A DNA stretch of 5,836 nt from Pseudomonadota bacterium (GTDB lineage: Bacteria; Bdellovibrionota_B; Oligoflexia; Oligoflexales; JAPPIL01). A program made the position numbers and the translations under genes. Below, piece after piece: positions 1 to 5,836 of this stretch (positions within the stretch are counted from its first letter, which is position 1; every line of letters begins with the position of its first letter). The notes below the pieces were generated by a model. The model had not been told where the DNA came from. It saw only the letters and a program-made list of their open reading frames with translations, and did not search any database. The stretch covers positions 1 through 5,836 of the forward strand of contig JAPPIL010000086.1 in the NCBI GenBank assembly GCA_028877195.1, read 5' to 3'.

Positions 1-14
1 CCCCCCCCCCCCCC
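1..14. repeat. C14 homopolymer at the window edge
   Basis: The first 14 bases are all C, followed by ATACTAAAAAGG. Nothing else in the window has a comparable C run. Lying exactly at the edge, it is most simply a contig-end or base-calling artefact, although a genuine homopolymer cannot be excluded. Confidence 0.6.
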
Positions 15-19
15 ATACT

Positions 20-66
20 AAAAAGGAGAGATGTTAGTTATGCAACAAAGCCGGTAACGCTCTCTC
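20..66 (-). terminator. Possible Rho-independent terminator of the ankyrin-Clp gene
   Basis: Read on the minus strand downstream of the stop codon, GAGAGA (61-66) can pair with TCTCTC (26-31). An inner GTTA/TAAC pairing (55-58 with 33-36) lies across a small interior loop, around an 18-nt apical loop. One base after the stem comes TTTTT (20-24). Position and U-tract suit a terminator, but the stem is short, only half GC and has a large loop, so the call is weak. Confidence 0.33.
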
Positions 67-112
67 GTAAACAAACAAATATGGGCGTTGCTTACACACC
101 AACTCGGATTTG

Positions 113-2470
113 CTATTCTTTGCTAGTTATATGCGTTGCCCGCAGCTCACCCTGTTCATCCAAACTCAAGCGATAGCGCTTATTCTTTTCCAGCTCACCC
201 TCCACAATCATTCGTGATAGCGGCACGGATATTTTGCGGTGGAAGACAGTCTCAAGCGGTCGTGCGCCGTATTTGGGGCTATAACCCTCCTTGCTCAAAG
301 TAAGGATTGTTTGTTCGTCAAGGCTGACGGTAATTCCTTTGCTGAAGAGGCGCTGATTGATTTGCTCAAGATTTTTCAGCACCAGCTTATCCATGACGCT
401 GCGATTTAGTTTTTCATAGGTTAAAATTTCATCTATGCGACCGAGAACTTCGGGACGGAAATCATCCTCAATGGAGGTGCTGTTGGTGGTCATCATAATC
501 ACGGTATTACTAAAGTCCACGATATGACCGCGACTGTCTGTAAGTCTCCCCTCATCAAGTATTTGTAGCATGATGTGGGTAAAGTTGCGGTGTGCTTTCT
601 CCACTTCATCAAACAGAATAACTGAATAAGGACGATTCATCACCGCCGAAGTAAGAATACCGCCATCCTCATAACCGACATAGCCTGGCGGTGAACCGAT
701 TAGTTTAGCTACGGCGTGCTGTTCCGAGTATTCACTCATGTCGATAGTGATTAGGTTGCTTTCATCATCAAATAAGATTTCAGCTACACGCTTGCCGGTT
801 TCAGTCTTGCCTGTGCCTGTTGGCCCCCTCAACATGAACGATCCTAGTGGCTTGTTCTCATCAGTTAAGCCTGCGTGTGAAGCTAATAGGACTTCATGAA
901 TAGTCTCCAACGCTTGATCTTGACCGAACACCTTTTTCTTCAGGTTCGCCAATAAGCTAAGTACCTTCTCGTGGCGGTCTTGAAGAATTTTCTCAACTGG
1001 AATGCCAGTTTTCTTGGCGATCAACTCCCCGATGGTATGAGTGTTTACCACCGATGCGGGTGAAGTTTTGTTAAACTTCTTCAAATCAGCGCGCAACTGT
1101 TTGATCTGTTCTTTCGTATCGCTGCTATACGTACCAATATGTTTGGTAACCTGCGCCGCCGCGAGTTGTGTCTCCAAGTCCTGCCGCTGTAGTTCCCGCA
1201 TGCTTAATCCTTGCCGCACAGCAGAAGCAGCTTCATCAAGCAAATCAATAGCCTTGTCGGGCAGGGTTCTGTCAGACAAGTATTGTGCTGACAGGGTTAC
1301 CGCGCTGTAAACTGCGGTGTTGGTAATCTTTATGCCGTGGTGTTGGGAGATAAGATCACGAGCACTCATGGCAATAAGTGCGGCAAGCGATAGCGAAGGT
1401 TCATCTATGTTCACCCGCATCATTCGTCTTGCCAACGTCATATCACCTGCTATGTGTTGGCGATATTCATCTTCTGTTGTTGCTCCGATCAGCCGTAATG
1501 AGCCTTCGGCAAGAGCAGGCTTAAGCATATCAATTGGCACGATGCCTCCGACATTGCGGGTCAGGGCATGAACCTCGTCAGCAAAAAACATCGTGCCAGG
1601 GTTTTGCTTGGCAAAATCCAGCAGGGCTTGGAGGTAGAGTGGTAAGTCTCCCCCAACCGCGAGCAAGGCACTAACGTTCAAAGAATACAGGGTTTTATCT
1701 TTCACATCATCTGGGGCGTTGCCGTTTGCGATTAGGTTTGCCACTCCCTCGACGATTGCCGTCTTGCCAGTTCCCGCTAGTCCGACCAACACTGGGTTGT
1801 TTTTCTTTCTGCGACCGAGAATTTCAAAAATCCTCGTTATTTCAGGTGCTCGTCCGATCAGCGGATCAAAAGATTTATGTTGCGCTAAAGTAATCATATT
1901 GATCAAGATCAATGAGAGATCAACTTCATCAGAGTTAGCAGCGCCTACACCCAACGGCTCATCTTCAGCAGCACCAGCAGCGGCAATGCTTTCATCAATC
2001 ACTTCAACAACTTGTTCATATCCCCCTTCTTCTGCCAGTTGACGGGCAGTCTTACCTTGATTGTCCGCAACGTCAGGTGTCGCACCACCTGCTAGCAGTT
2101 TCCCTGCGAGATTAGACTTGTCAGTCAAGGCTGCATTATGGAGAGGGGTCATGCCTTGATTATCAGCTACGTTTAGGTCGATCTGCTCATCGCCACCATC
2201 AGCTATCAGAGCGTCAAAGAGCTCAATGTTTTCATTCGCTCCAATCGCGAGCATGTGCAGGATAGTTTCGCCATTTGGATTCAGTGCCGAAGTGATTGTC
2301 AGGTTATGTTGTTTGAATATGGCGGTGATTGCCACTGCATCCGCCTTCTCAATAGCCTGTCTAATTGCTGTGCGCACCGTTGATTCTAGGTTTACGTTAG
2401 CATGAAGTTGCCATTCACCTAACGCTACAACGGCATACAATAATAGAAATCTCCCCACTAGCTTGGCCAC
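113..2470 (-). CDS. Exported ankyrin-repeat Clp/Hsp100 AAA+ ATPase (ClpB-like, two NBDs)
   Basis: Likely an ATP-driven protein unfoldase or disaggregase. From the GTG at 2470 it is 785 residues. Domains: signal peptide (h-region FLLLYAVVAL at 8-17, likely cleavage LHA|N after 24); ankyrin repeats at about 66-97, 104-135 and 137-160; NBD1 with Walker A GLAGTGKT (230-237), Walker B FFADE (D298, E299), sensor GATT (329-332) and arginines 348/349; a short middle segment (about 417-475); NBD2 with Walker A GPTGTGKT (549-556), pore loop GYVG (596-599), Walker B ILFDE (621/622), TTN sensor and sensor-2 GAR (735-737). NBD2 and the C-terminus read like ClpB. The Clp N-domain is absent and no ClpP-docking loop is visible. 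Start choice: the GTG has GGAG six bases upstream, while the longer TTG start at 2494 (793 aa) has no Shine-Dalgarno. Stop is TAG. The AAA+ family call is very secure; export and exact role are inferred. Confidence 0.93.
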   Translation of the reverse strand: MAKLVGRFLLLYAVVALGEWQLHANVNLESTVRTAIRQAIEKADAVAITAIFKQHNLTITSALNPNGETILHMLAIGANENIELFDALIADGGDEQIDLNVADNQGMTPLHNAALTDKSNLAGKLLAGGATPDVADNQGKTARQLAEEGGYEQVVEVIDESIAAAGAAEDEPLGVGAANSDEVDLSLILINMITLAQHKSFDPLIGRAPEITRIFEILGRRKKNNPVLVGLAGTGKTAIVEGVANLIANGNAPDDVKDKTLYSLNVSALLAVGGDLPLYLQALLDFAKQNPGTMFFADEVHALTRNVGGIVPIDMLKPALAEGSLRLIGATTEDEYRQHIAGDMTLARRMMRVNIDEPSLSLAALIAMSARDLISQHHGIKITNTAVYSAVTLSAQYLSDRTLPDKAIDLLDEAASAVRQGLSMRELQRQDLETQLAAAQVTKHIGTYSSDTKEQIKQLRADLKKFNKTSPASVVNTHTIGELIAKKTGIPVEKILQDRHEKVLSLLANLKKKVFGQDQALETIHEVLLASHAGLTDENKPLGSFMLRGPTGTGKTETGKRVAEILFDDESNLITIDMSEYSEQHAVAKLIGSPPGYVGYEDGGILTSAVMNRPYSVILFDEVEKAHRNFTHIMLQILDEGRLTDSRGHIVDFSNTVIMMTTNSTSIEDDFRPEVLGRIDEILTYEKLNRSVMDKLVLKNLEQINQRLFSKGITVSLDEQTILTLSKEGYSPKYGARPLETVFHRKISVPLSRMIVEGELEKNKRYRLSLDEQGELRATHITSKE

Positions 2471-2476
2471 CGTTTT

Positions 2477-2480
2477 CTCC
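2477..2480 (-). promoter_or_regulatory. Ribosome binding site deciding the GTG start
   Basis: On the minus strand GGAG sits six bases before the GTG at 2470-2468. The upstream in-frame TTG at 2494-2492 is preceded only by an A/T-rich stretch without a Shine-Dalgarno match, and would lie only about 14 nt from the predicted transcription start. This favours the shorter protein, whose N-terminus (MAKLVGR then a hydrophobic core) is also the more compact signal peptide. Confidence 0.6.
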
Positions 2481-2508
2481 AATCTTATGTTCAAAAATTA
2501 AAATATCG

Positions 2509-2565
2509 GCGCGACTTATATTCTTGTTAGACATATCAAGCAAGTTTTTTGTTGCACTGTCGCGC
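2509..2565. repeat. Spaced inverted repeat GCGCGAC / GTCGCGC across the divergent promoters
   Basis: GCGCGAC (2509-2515) and GTCGCGC (2559-2565) are perfect 7-bp inverted copies 43 bp apart. They flank the minus-strand promoter, and the left copy abuts its -10 box. A second pair, TGTTAG (2525-2530) and CTAACA (2565-2570), is nested, so its right arm adjoins the first. This could be an operator pair for a shared regulator, but a 7-bp match in a region this size may arise by chance. Confidence 0.25.
2515..2543 (-). promoter_or_regulatory. Candidate sigma70-type promoter for the ankyrin-Clp gene
   Basis: On the minus strand a -35 box TTGCTT (2543-2538) is followed after 17 bp by TATAAG (2520-2515), which matches TATAAT at five of six positions. 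Transcription would start near 2508, leaving a leader of about 38 nt before the GTG. The -35 match is only moderate (TTG plus three mismatches). Confidence 0.45.
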
Positions 2566-2570
2566 TAACA

Positions 2571-2600
2571 TTGCTTACAGTTCGTATCCACGTGAATAAT
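2571..2600 (+). promoter_or_regulatory. Candidate promoter for the two-gene ankyrin operon
   Basis: TTGCTT (2571-2576) and AATAAT (2595-2600, five of six matches to TATAAT) are 18 bp apart. The -35 box is the same hexamer as in the opposing promoter. Predicted initiation is near 2607, close to the GAGG ribosome binding site at 2607-2610, so the leader would be very short. That closeness weakens the call. Confidence 0.3.
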
Positions 2601-2620
2601 TGTGCTGAGGTTAAATACCC

Positions 2621-4498
2621 ATGAAACAAATGCTTGAGCCAAATACAAAGGATAAAAAGACAGACACAAAAAGAAGCGCAACGAACAGAACAATTAGTTA
2701 TCTTGAAGTTTTTTCTCGCACAGTATTACTTCTCGTTGCGATGGTGCTGACTCCGCATACATCTTTAGCTTCGTCTAGCGCATTTGTGTCAGTAGCAGCA
2801 CAGACAACAGCGTTTGAATCTGTATATCGTGCTGCGGCCACACTTGATGCCGCGGCATTGCTCAATCTTAAATCGGTAATCAATAGCAAGGACGCAAGAG
2901 GCTGGACGGCGCTGCACCGTGCTGCTTATGAGGGGATCTACCCAAGTGTGGAGATATTGCTTGAGCATGGTGCACAGGCAGACATCGTCGATGATGCAGG
3001 CAAAACACCGCAAGACTACGCTATTTTTGGTAAGCACTTGCGTATTACTGAACTCTTCCCGCCAACACCAGCACCATTATCAAACATAGAAAATAAACTA
3101 ATCAAAGCAGTAGAAGACCAAGATCAACGTGCAATAGCTGATTTGATTGCCGAGGGTGATAACCCCCTTATCATTGATGACAGGGGCAGAACATTGATGC
3201 ATATCGCAGTTGCGAACAATAGCCTTGCTGCGGTGCTTGCTTTGCTTGGTGCGGTTGATCTGTTCCACCCAGACAAAGATGGCAAGCTTGCCTATGACAT
3301 TGCAGTTGAGCGTGCTGCTGATGACCGTAGCTATGCCCTGATAGCTTCGCACTTACTGGAGGCGATGGCAGGTGTAAAAGTCAAAGACCCAAAGGGTTGG
3401 CCAACTCTTAACTGGGCAGTAGTCAGCGGCGACATTCAGCGCGTCAACTGCCTGCTTGATCGCGGCGCTAAAATTGGCAACGGTTGTCAAAACGCACTTG
3501 AGATTGCGATCTTGATGAGCAAAGACGTGCGTAAAGATAAAATTTTTCAGCGTTTGTTAGCCGTCGAAGGGATTGATGCCGCAAGCCGTAGGGGAGACAC
3601 GGGCTTGATGAGTGCGTCGAGGCGCGGTGATTTGCGCGCAGTCGATATTTTTCTAGAGCATGGTGCTAACGTTGATGTTGCAGACCTTTGGCATGGGTTT
3701 ACTATCCTGCGTATTGCCAGCGAAGAGGGACATCTGGACATCGTTAATCGTCTCCTCGCTGCAGGTGCAGACCCGCTGGCGGTAGACAAACTCGGTGAGA
3801 CAGCCTTACACCGTGCATCTGCTAGGGGGCATCTTGATATTGTTAAAGCCTTGATACCCGTTTCTGATGTCCATGCCCAAAACATCGGCGGTATGACTCC
3901 CCTGCATTGGGCGGCGAGGGGGGGGCATATAGATGTGATGATTGCATTGCTCGAAGCTGGTGCTATCCCTAATGGTATGTATGGTCGCGATATCGATCAC
4001 GAAGAAGCAGACGCAAGCAAGCTGTTTGAGGCGCTTGCGGCTAAAGACATCGAGGCGGTGAAGTATGCCCTTGACCACCATGCCATACCCAATGCTATCA
4101 ACGATGACCGCACTTGGGCGTTGGCAGTGGCAGTTATTAGTGGGTTTAAGGAGGCGGTGGAATTGCTTCTCGCTTATGGTGCGGCACCAGACTTAACATC
4201 TTCGAGTGGCATAACATCTCTACAGCATGCGGTGTTGCTGCAGCGCAAGGACGAAGCAAAAGCCCTGTTAAGGTATGGTGCTGATCCAAACTTTCCTCCT
4301 CAAGCAAAGAAATTCCCCTTACCTTCTCCTCTCGTCCTAGCCGCTAAAAAAGGTTTCCTAGAATTAGCGGAGATCGTTCTTCTTGAGGTCGGCGGTGTCA
4401 ACGAGGAGACTATGCAAGAGGCATTAGAGGTAGCTAAAGAGGAGGGCAATGATGACATTGTTGAATCAATCACCAGAGCGTTGGAGGCTGTGCAATGA
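2621..4498 (+). CDS. Exported multi-ankyrin-repeat protein (625 aa)
   Basis: A protein made almost entirely of ankyrin repeats, so a protein-binding scaffold; no catalytic domain is visible and its partner is unknown. The N-terminus has a long basic n-region (residues 1-33), a hydrophobic core TVLLLVAMVL (34-43) and a plausible signal peptidase site TSLA|S after residue 50. Roughly 13-15 repeats of variable quality follow to the C-terminus. The clearest are at about 93-122 (GWTALHRAA), 325-353, 358-388, 391-420 (GETALHRAS), 423-452 (GMTPLHWAA), 497-526 and 529-558. ATG at 2621 is chosen because GAGG lies ten bases upstream. It is transcribed away from the ankyrin-Clp gene and overlaps the next gene by four bases, so the two form an operon. 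Codon 431-435 region contains a G8 run but the frame is intact. Secreted effector, periplasmic scaffold or adaptor for the Clp protein are all possible. Confidence 0.9.
   Translation: MKQMLEPNTKDKKTDTKRSATNRTISYLEVFSRTVLLLVAMVLTPHTSLASSSAFVSVAAQTTAFESVYRAAATLDAAALLNLKSVINSKDARGWTALHRAAYEGIYPSVEILLEHGAQADIVDDAGKTPQDYAIFGKHLRITELFPPTPAPLSNIENKLIKAVEDQDQRAIADLIAEGDNPLIIDDRGRTLMHIAVANNSLAAVLALLGAVDLFHPDKDGKLAYDIAVERAADDRSYALIASHLLEAMAGVKVKDPKGWPTLNWAVVSGDIQRVNCLLDRGAKIGNGCQNALEIAILMSKDVRKDKIFQRLLAVEGIDAASRRGDTGLMSASRRGDLRAVDIFLEHGANVDVADLWHGFTILRIASEEGHLDIVNRLLAAGADPLAVDKLGETALHRASARGHLDIVKALIPVSDVHAQNIGGMTPLHWAARGGHIDVMIALLEAGAIPNGMYGRDIDHEEADASKLFEALAAKDIEAVKYALDHHAIPNAINDDRTWALAVAVISGFKEAVELLLAYGAAPDLTSSSGITSLQHAVLLQRKDEAKALLRYGADPNFPPQAKKFPLPSPLVLAAKKGFLELAEIVLLEVGGVNEETMQEALEVAKEEGNDDIVESITRALEAVQ
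3918..3925 (+). repeat. G8 homopolymer inside the ankyrin gene
   Basis: Eight consecutive G residues encode the R-G-G part of the repeat motif AARGGHIDV. The frame before and after matches the ankyrin consensus, so the written length is the coding one. Such a tract could slip by one base and switch the gene off, and it is also a common site of sequencing error. Confidence 0.85.
4483..4487 (+). promoter_or_regulatory. Ribosome binding site of the second ankyrin gene, inside the first
   Basis: GGAGG lies seven bases before the ATG at 4495 and within the last codons of the upstream gene. The start overlaps the upstream TGA as ATGA, the classic arrangement for translational coupling or reinitiation. 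Confidence 0.8.
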
Positions 4499-5238
4499 AT
4501 AAATTTTTGAGCATAAGATATATGGTAATGGCATTTTGCTTAAAGAGCATAATTTTTGCAACAAGCATGGCTTTTGGGCCGCAGACGGCGCGGATACTGC
4601 CATCAGAAAAGGCAAAGGATGCTGTGCAGGATAAAGCCAAGCAGGTCGCAAATGACAAGCTCGTCGGTTTAATCAAGAAAGGCAATTCAACGCAGTTGAT
4701 AGCAGCATTGATACGAGGGGCAAACCCTAACCACACCGACGCAAATGGCGTAAGCTTATTACAGCACGCAAGAGATTTGAAAGATGACAAGATGGCGGAA
4801 GCCCTTATTCGCTACGGGGCGGACAAGGATGCCTTGGCGATGACCAGCGATTCATCAACGCCGACGAATGCCGATGAATCTAGCTGCGAGCTACATCAAG
4901 CGGTGTTATCTGGGCAAGTTGGTGAGGTTAAAAAACTACTAGCGGCTGGCGTAGACATCAATATCCCCGATAGTCTTGGTAGAACTGCCCTGCATCATGC
5001 GGCGATCACTGGCAACCAAGAGATAATCGCTGCACTCATCGCTAATGGTGCAGATGTCAATATCAAAGACAATCTCGGTCGCACCGCCTCCGATTATGCT
5101 GACTTTGCGATGGATGAGCAAACAGCCGCAGCACTACAGCCCACACAGCAGTCTGACGAGGATTATGAAGATATAATTGATCAGGTGCTGGCAGTTCGTG
5201 AGCAGAACAAAACCTGCGCCAATTTTAATAATCTTTGA
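4495..5238 (+). CDS. Small exported ankyrin-repeat protein (247 aa)
   Basis: A second ankyrin-repeat protein, presumably for protein binding; no enzyme motif is seen. The N-terminus has a basic MNKFLSIR followed by a hydrophobic stretch (about 10-27), with a possible signal peptidase site SMA|F after residue 26; K17 interrupts the core, so this could instead be a weak membrane anchor. A Lys/Asp-rich helix (about 37-55) leads into repeats at about 51-81, 84-113, 128-157 and 161-190 (GRTALHHAA, then GADVNIKD), and a partial repeat near 193-205. The tail (about 213-232) is acidic. The start is set by GGAGG seven bases upstream and the ATGA overlap with the preceding gene. A perfect hairpin begins within its stop codon. 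It probably acts with the 625-residue protein; its precise role is unknown. Confidence 0.87.
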   Translation: MNKFLSIRYMVMAFCLKSIIFATSMAFGPQTARILPSEKAKDAVQDKAKQVANDKLVGLIKKGNSTQLIAALIRGANPNHTDANGVSLLQHARDLKDDKMAEALIRYGADKDALAMTSDSSTPTNADESSCELHQAVLSGQVGEVKKLLAAGVDINIPDSLGRTALHHAAITGNQEIIAALIANGADVNIKDNLGRTASDYADFAMDEQTAAALQPTQQSDEDYEDIIDQVLAVREQNKTCANFNNL

Positions 5239-5258
5239 GTCAAGTATTTCCTTGACTC
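5237..5258 (+). other. Perfect hairpin overlapping the stop codon of the ankyrin operon
   Basis: GAGTCAAG (5237-5244) and CTTGACTC (5251-5258) form an 8-bp perfect stem with a 6-nt loop TATTTC. The left arm takes in the last two bases of the TGA stop. What follows is C/T-rich (TCTCCTCCCTCTCCC) rather than a T-tract. It may be an atypical terminator or an RNA-stabilising 3' end of the operon. Confidence 0.5.
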
Positions 5259-5301
5259 TCCTCCCTCTCCCAACTACACTCCCTCGCTGGTCATCGTTTC
5301 A

Positions 5302-5326
5302 AGCAAGCTCCTCTGCGAGTGTTGCT
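5302..5326 (+). other. Stem-loop between the ankyrin operon and the 16S gene
   Basis: AGCAAGCTC (5302-5310) can pair with GAGTGTTGCT (5317-5326) with one bulged G and one G-U pair, around a 6-nt loop CTCTGC. No T-tract follows, so I do not call a terminator. The surrounding bases (5259-5344) contain no convincing gene. Confidence 0.3.
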
Positions 5327-5344
5327 GGAATGCTTGGCTGCTCG

Positions 5345-5374
5345 TTGACAACCGAATAATGGCAAGTCAGTAAT
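5345..5374 (+). promoter_or_regulatory. Candidate rRNA promoter
   Basis: A perfect -35 box TTGACA (5345-5350) is followed after 18 bp by AGTAAT (5369-5374), four of six matches to TATAAT. Initiation near 5381 would give a leader of about 100 nt before the mature 16S end. The location ahead of 16S supports the call; the -10 box is imperfect and A/T-rich alternatives lie nearby. Confidence 0.42.
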
Positions 5375-5413
5375 TAGTCTAACTGTTAAGTTAATTAATA
5401 AGGTTAGGGTGCA

Positions 5414-5435
5414 GGTTGCTCCGCAAGGAGCAATC
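5414..5435 (+). other. 16S leader hairpin with GCAA tetraloop
   Basis: TTGCTCC (5416-5422) and GGAGCAA (5427-5433) pair perfectly around GCAA, a GNRA tetraloop. The stem can be extended by one G-U and one G-C pair to 5414-5435. It lies in the predicted 16S leader, where hairpins can serve in antitermination or precursor processing; which of these applies cannot be told here. Confidence 0.55.
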
Positions 5436-5463
5436 ACCGAGTCATTGATTCGTAAAATTTTTC

Positions 5464-5479
5464 CAAGTCGTAAGACTTG
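5464..5479 (+). other. 16S leader hairpin with GTAA tetraloop
   Basis: CAAGTC (5464-5469) and GACTTG (5474-5479) form a perfect 6-bp stem around GTAA, again of the GNRA class. It ends about four bases before the expected mature 16S 5' end, so it may guide leader folding or processing. Confidence 0.5.
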
Positions 5480-5483
5480 TAAT

Positions 5484-5836
<353 letters not shown>

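Noticed and set aside
1..14. C14 run as a biological feature
   Set aside because: Its position exactly at the window edge makes an assembly or base-calling artefact more likely; kept only as a sequence annotation.
31..57. Eight-codon frame after AAGGAGAG near the left edge
   Set aside because: The Shine-Dalgarno-like bases coincide with the terminator-like stem, and an eight-codon peptide with no downstream gene cannot be supported.
1041..2042. Plus-strand open frames of 84-107 codons opposite the Clp gene
   Set aside because: They are antisense to conserved AAA+ and ankyrin coding sequence and show no recognisable domain or good ribosome binding site.
2698..4081. Minus-strand open frames of 63-112 codons opposite the large ankyrin gene
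   Set aside because: Low-complexity shadows rich in Cys, Ser and Arg, lying opposite clear ankyrin repeats.
4466..5121. Minus-strand open frames opposite the small ankyrin gene
   Set aside because: Antisense shadows of a gene with a clear start, Shine-Dalgarno and repeat structure.
2621..5238. Ankyrin repeats as DNA tandem repeats or a CRISPR-like array
   Set aside because: Similarity is at protein level only; the DNA copies are divergent and not evenly spaced as identical units.
5177..5359. Plus-strand 60-codon frame across the end of the small ankyrin gene
   Set aside because: It begins inside the ankyrin gene in another frame, has no convincing ribosome binding site, and runs into the candidate rRNA promoter.

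Overview
This is a bacterial window with a divergent ankyrin-repeat gene cluster on the left and the first part of a 16S rRNA gene on the right. The 16S fragment (about 5484 to the window end) carries the universal 5' motifs. Its short V1 helix and wording such as GAACGAACGCTGG and GGTCAGCCACACTGGGACTG suit an alphaproteobacterial or Dependentiae (TM6)-like lineage. I cannot place it more closely by eye. Ankyrin-rich gene content is common in host-associated members of both groups, so an intracellular or protist-associated lifestyle is a reasonable but unproven guess.

Layout: positions 1-14 are a pure C run that looks like a contig end. Positions 20-66 hold a weak terminator-like hairpin. A minus-strand gene (113-2470) encodes a Clp/Hsp100-type AAA+ ATPase with two nucleotide-binding domains. 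Its usual Clp N-domain is replaced by an apparent Sec signal peptide and about three ankyrin repeats. A divergent intergenic region of about 150 bp holds candidate promoters in both directions. On the plus strand two ankyrin-repeat proteins follow (2621-4498 and 4495-5238), overlapping by ATGA and so probably translationally coupled. Both begin with export-signal-like N-termini. Positions 5239-5483 hold no gene but contain several hairpins and a candidate rRNA promoter with a perfect TTGACA -35 box. The 16S rRNA gene then runs off the window.

How the genes may work together (inference): all three proteins appear to be routed out of the cytoplasm and all carry ankyrin repeats. The AAA+ protein keeps its ATPase motifs but has lost the NBD1 pore-loop tyrosine and the segment where ClpP-binding loops sit. 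It therefore looks like a stand-alone unfoldase or disaggregase rather than a protease subunit. Its ankyrin plus Hsp100 arrangement recalls human mitochondrial CLPB (SKD3), which works in the intermembrane space. The two divergent ankyrin proteins could be partners, adaptors or substrates of this enzyme, or secreted host-interaction proteins. The 16S gene is probably a separate transcription unit.
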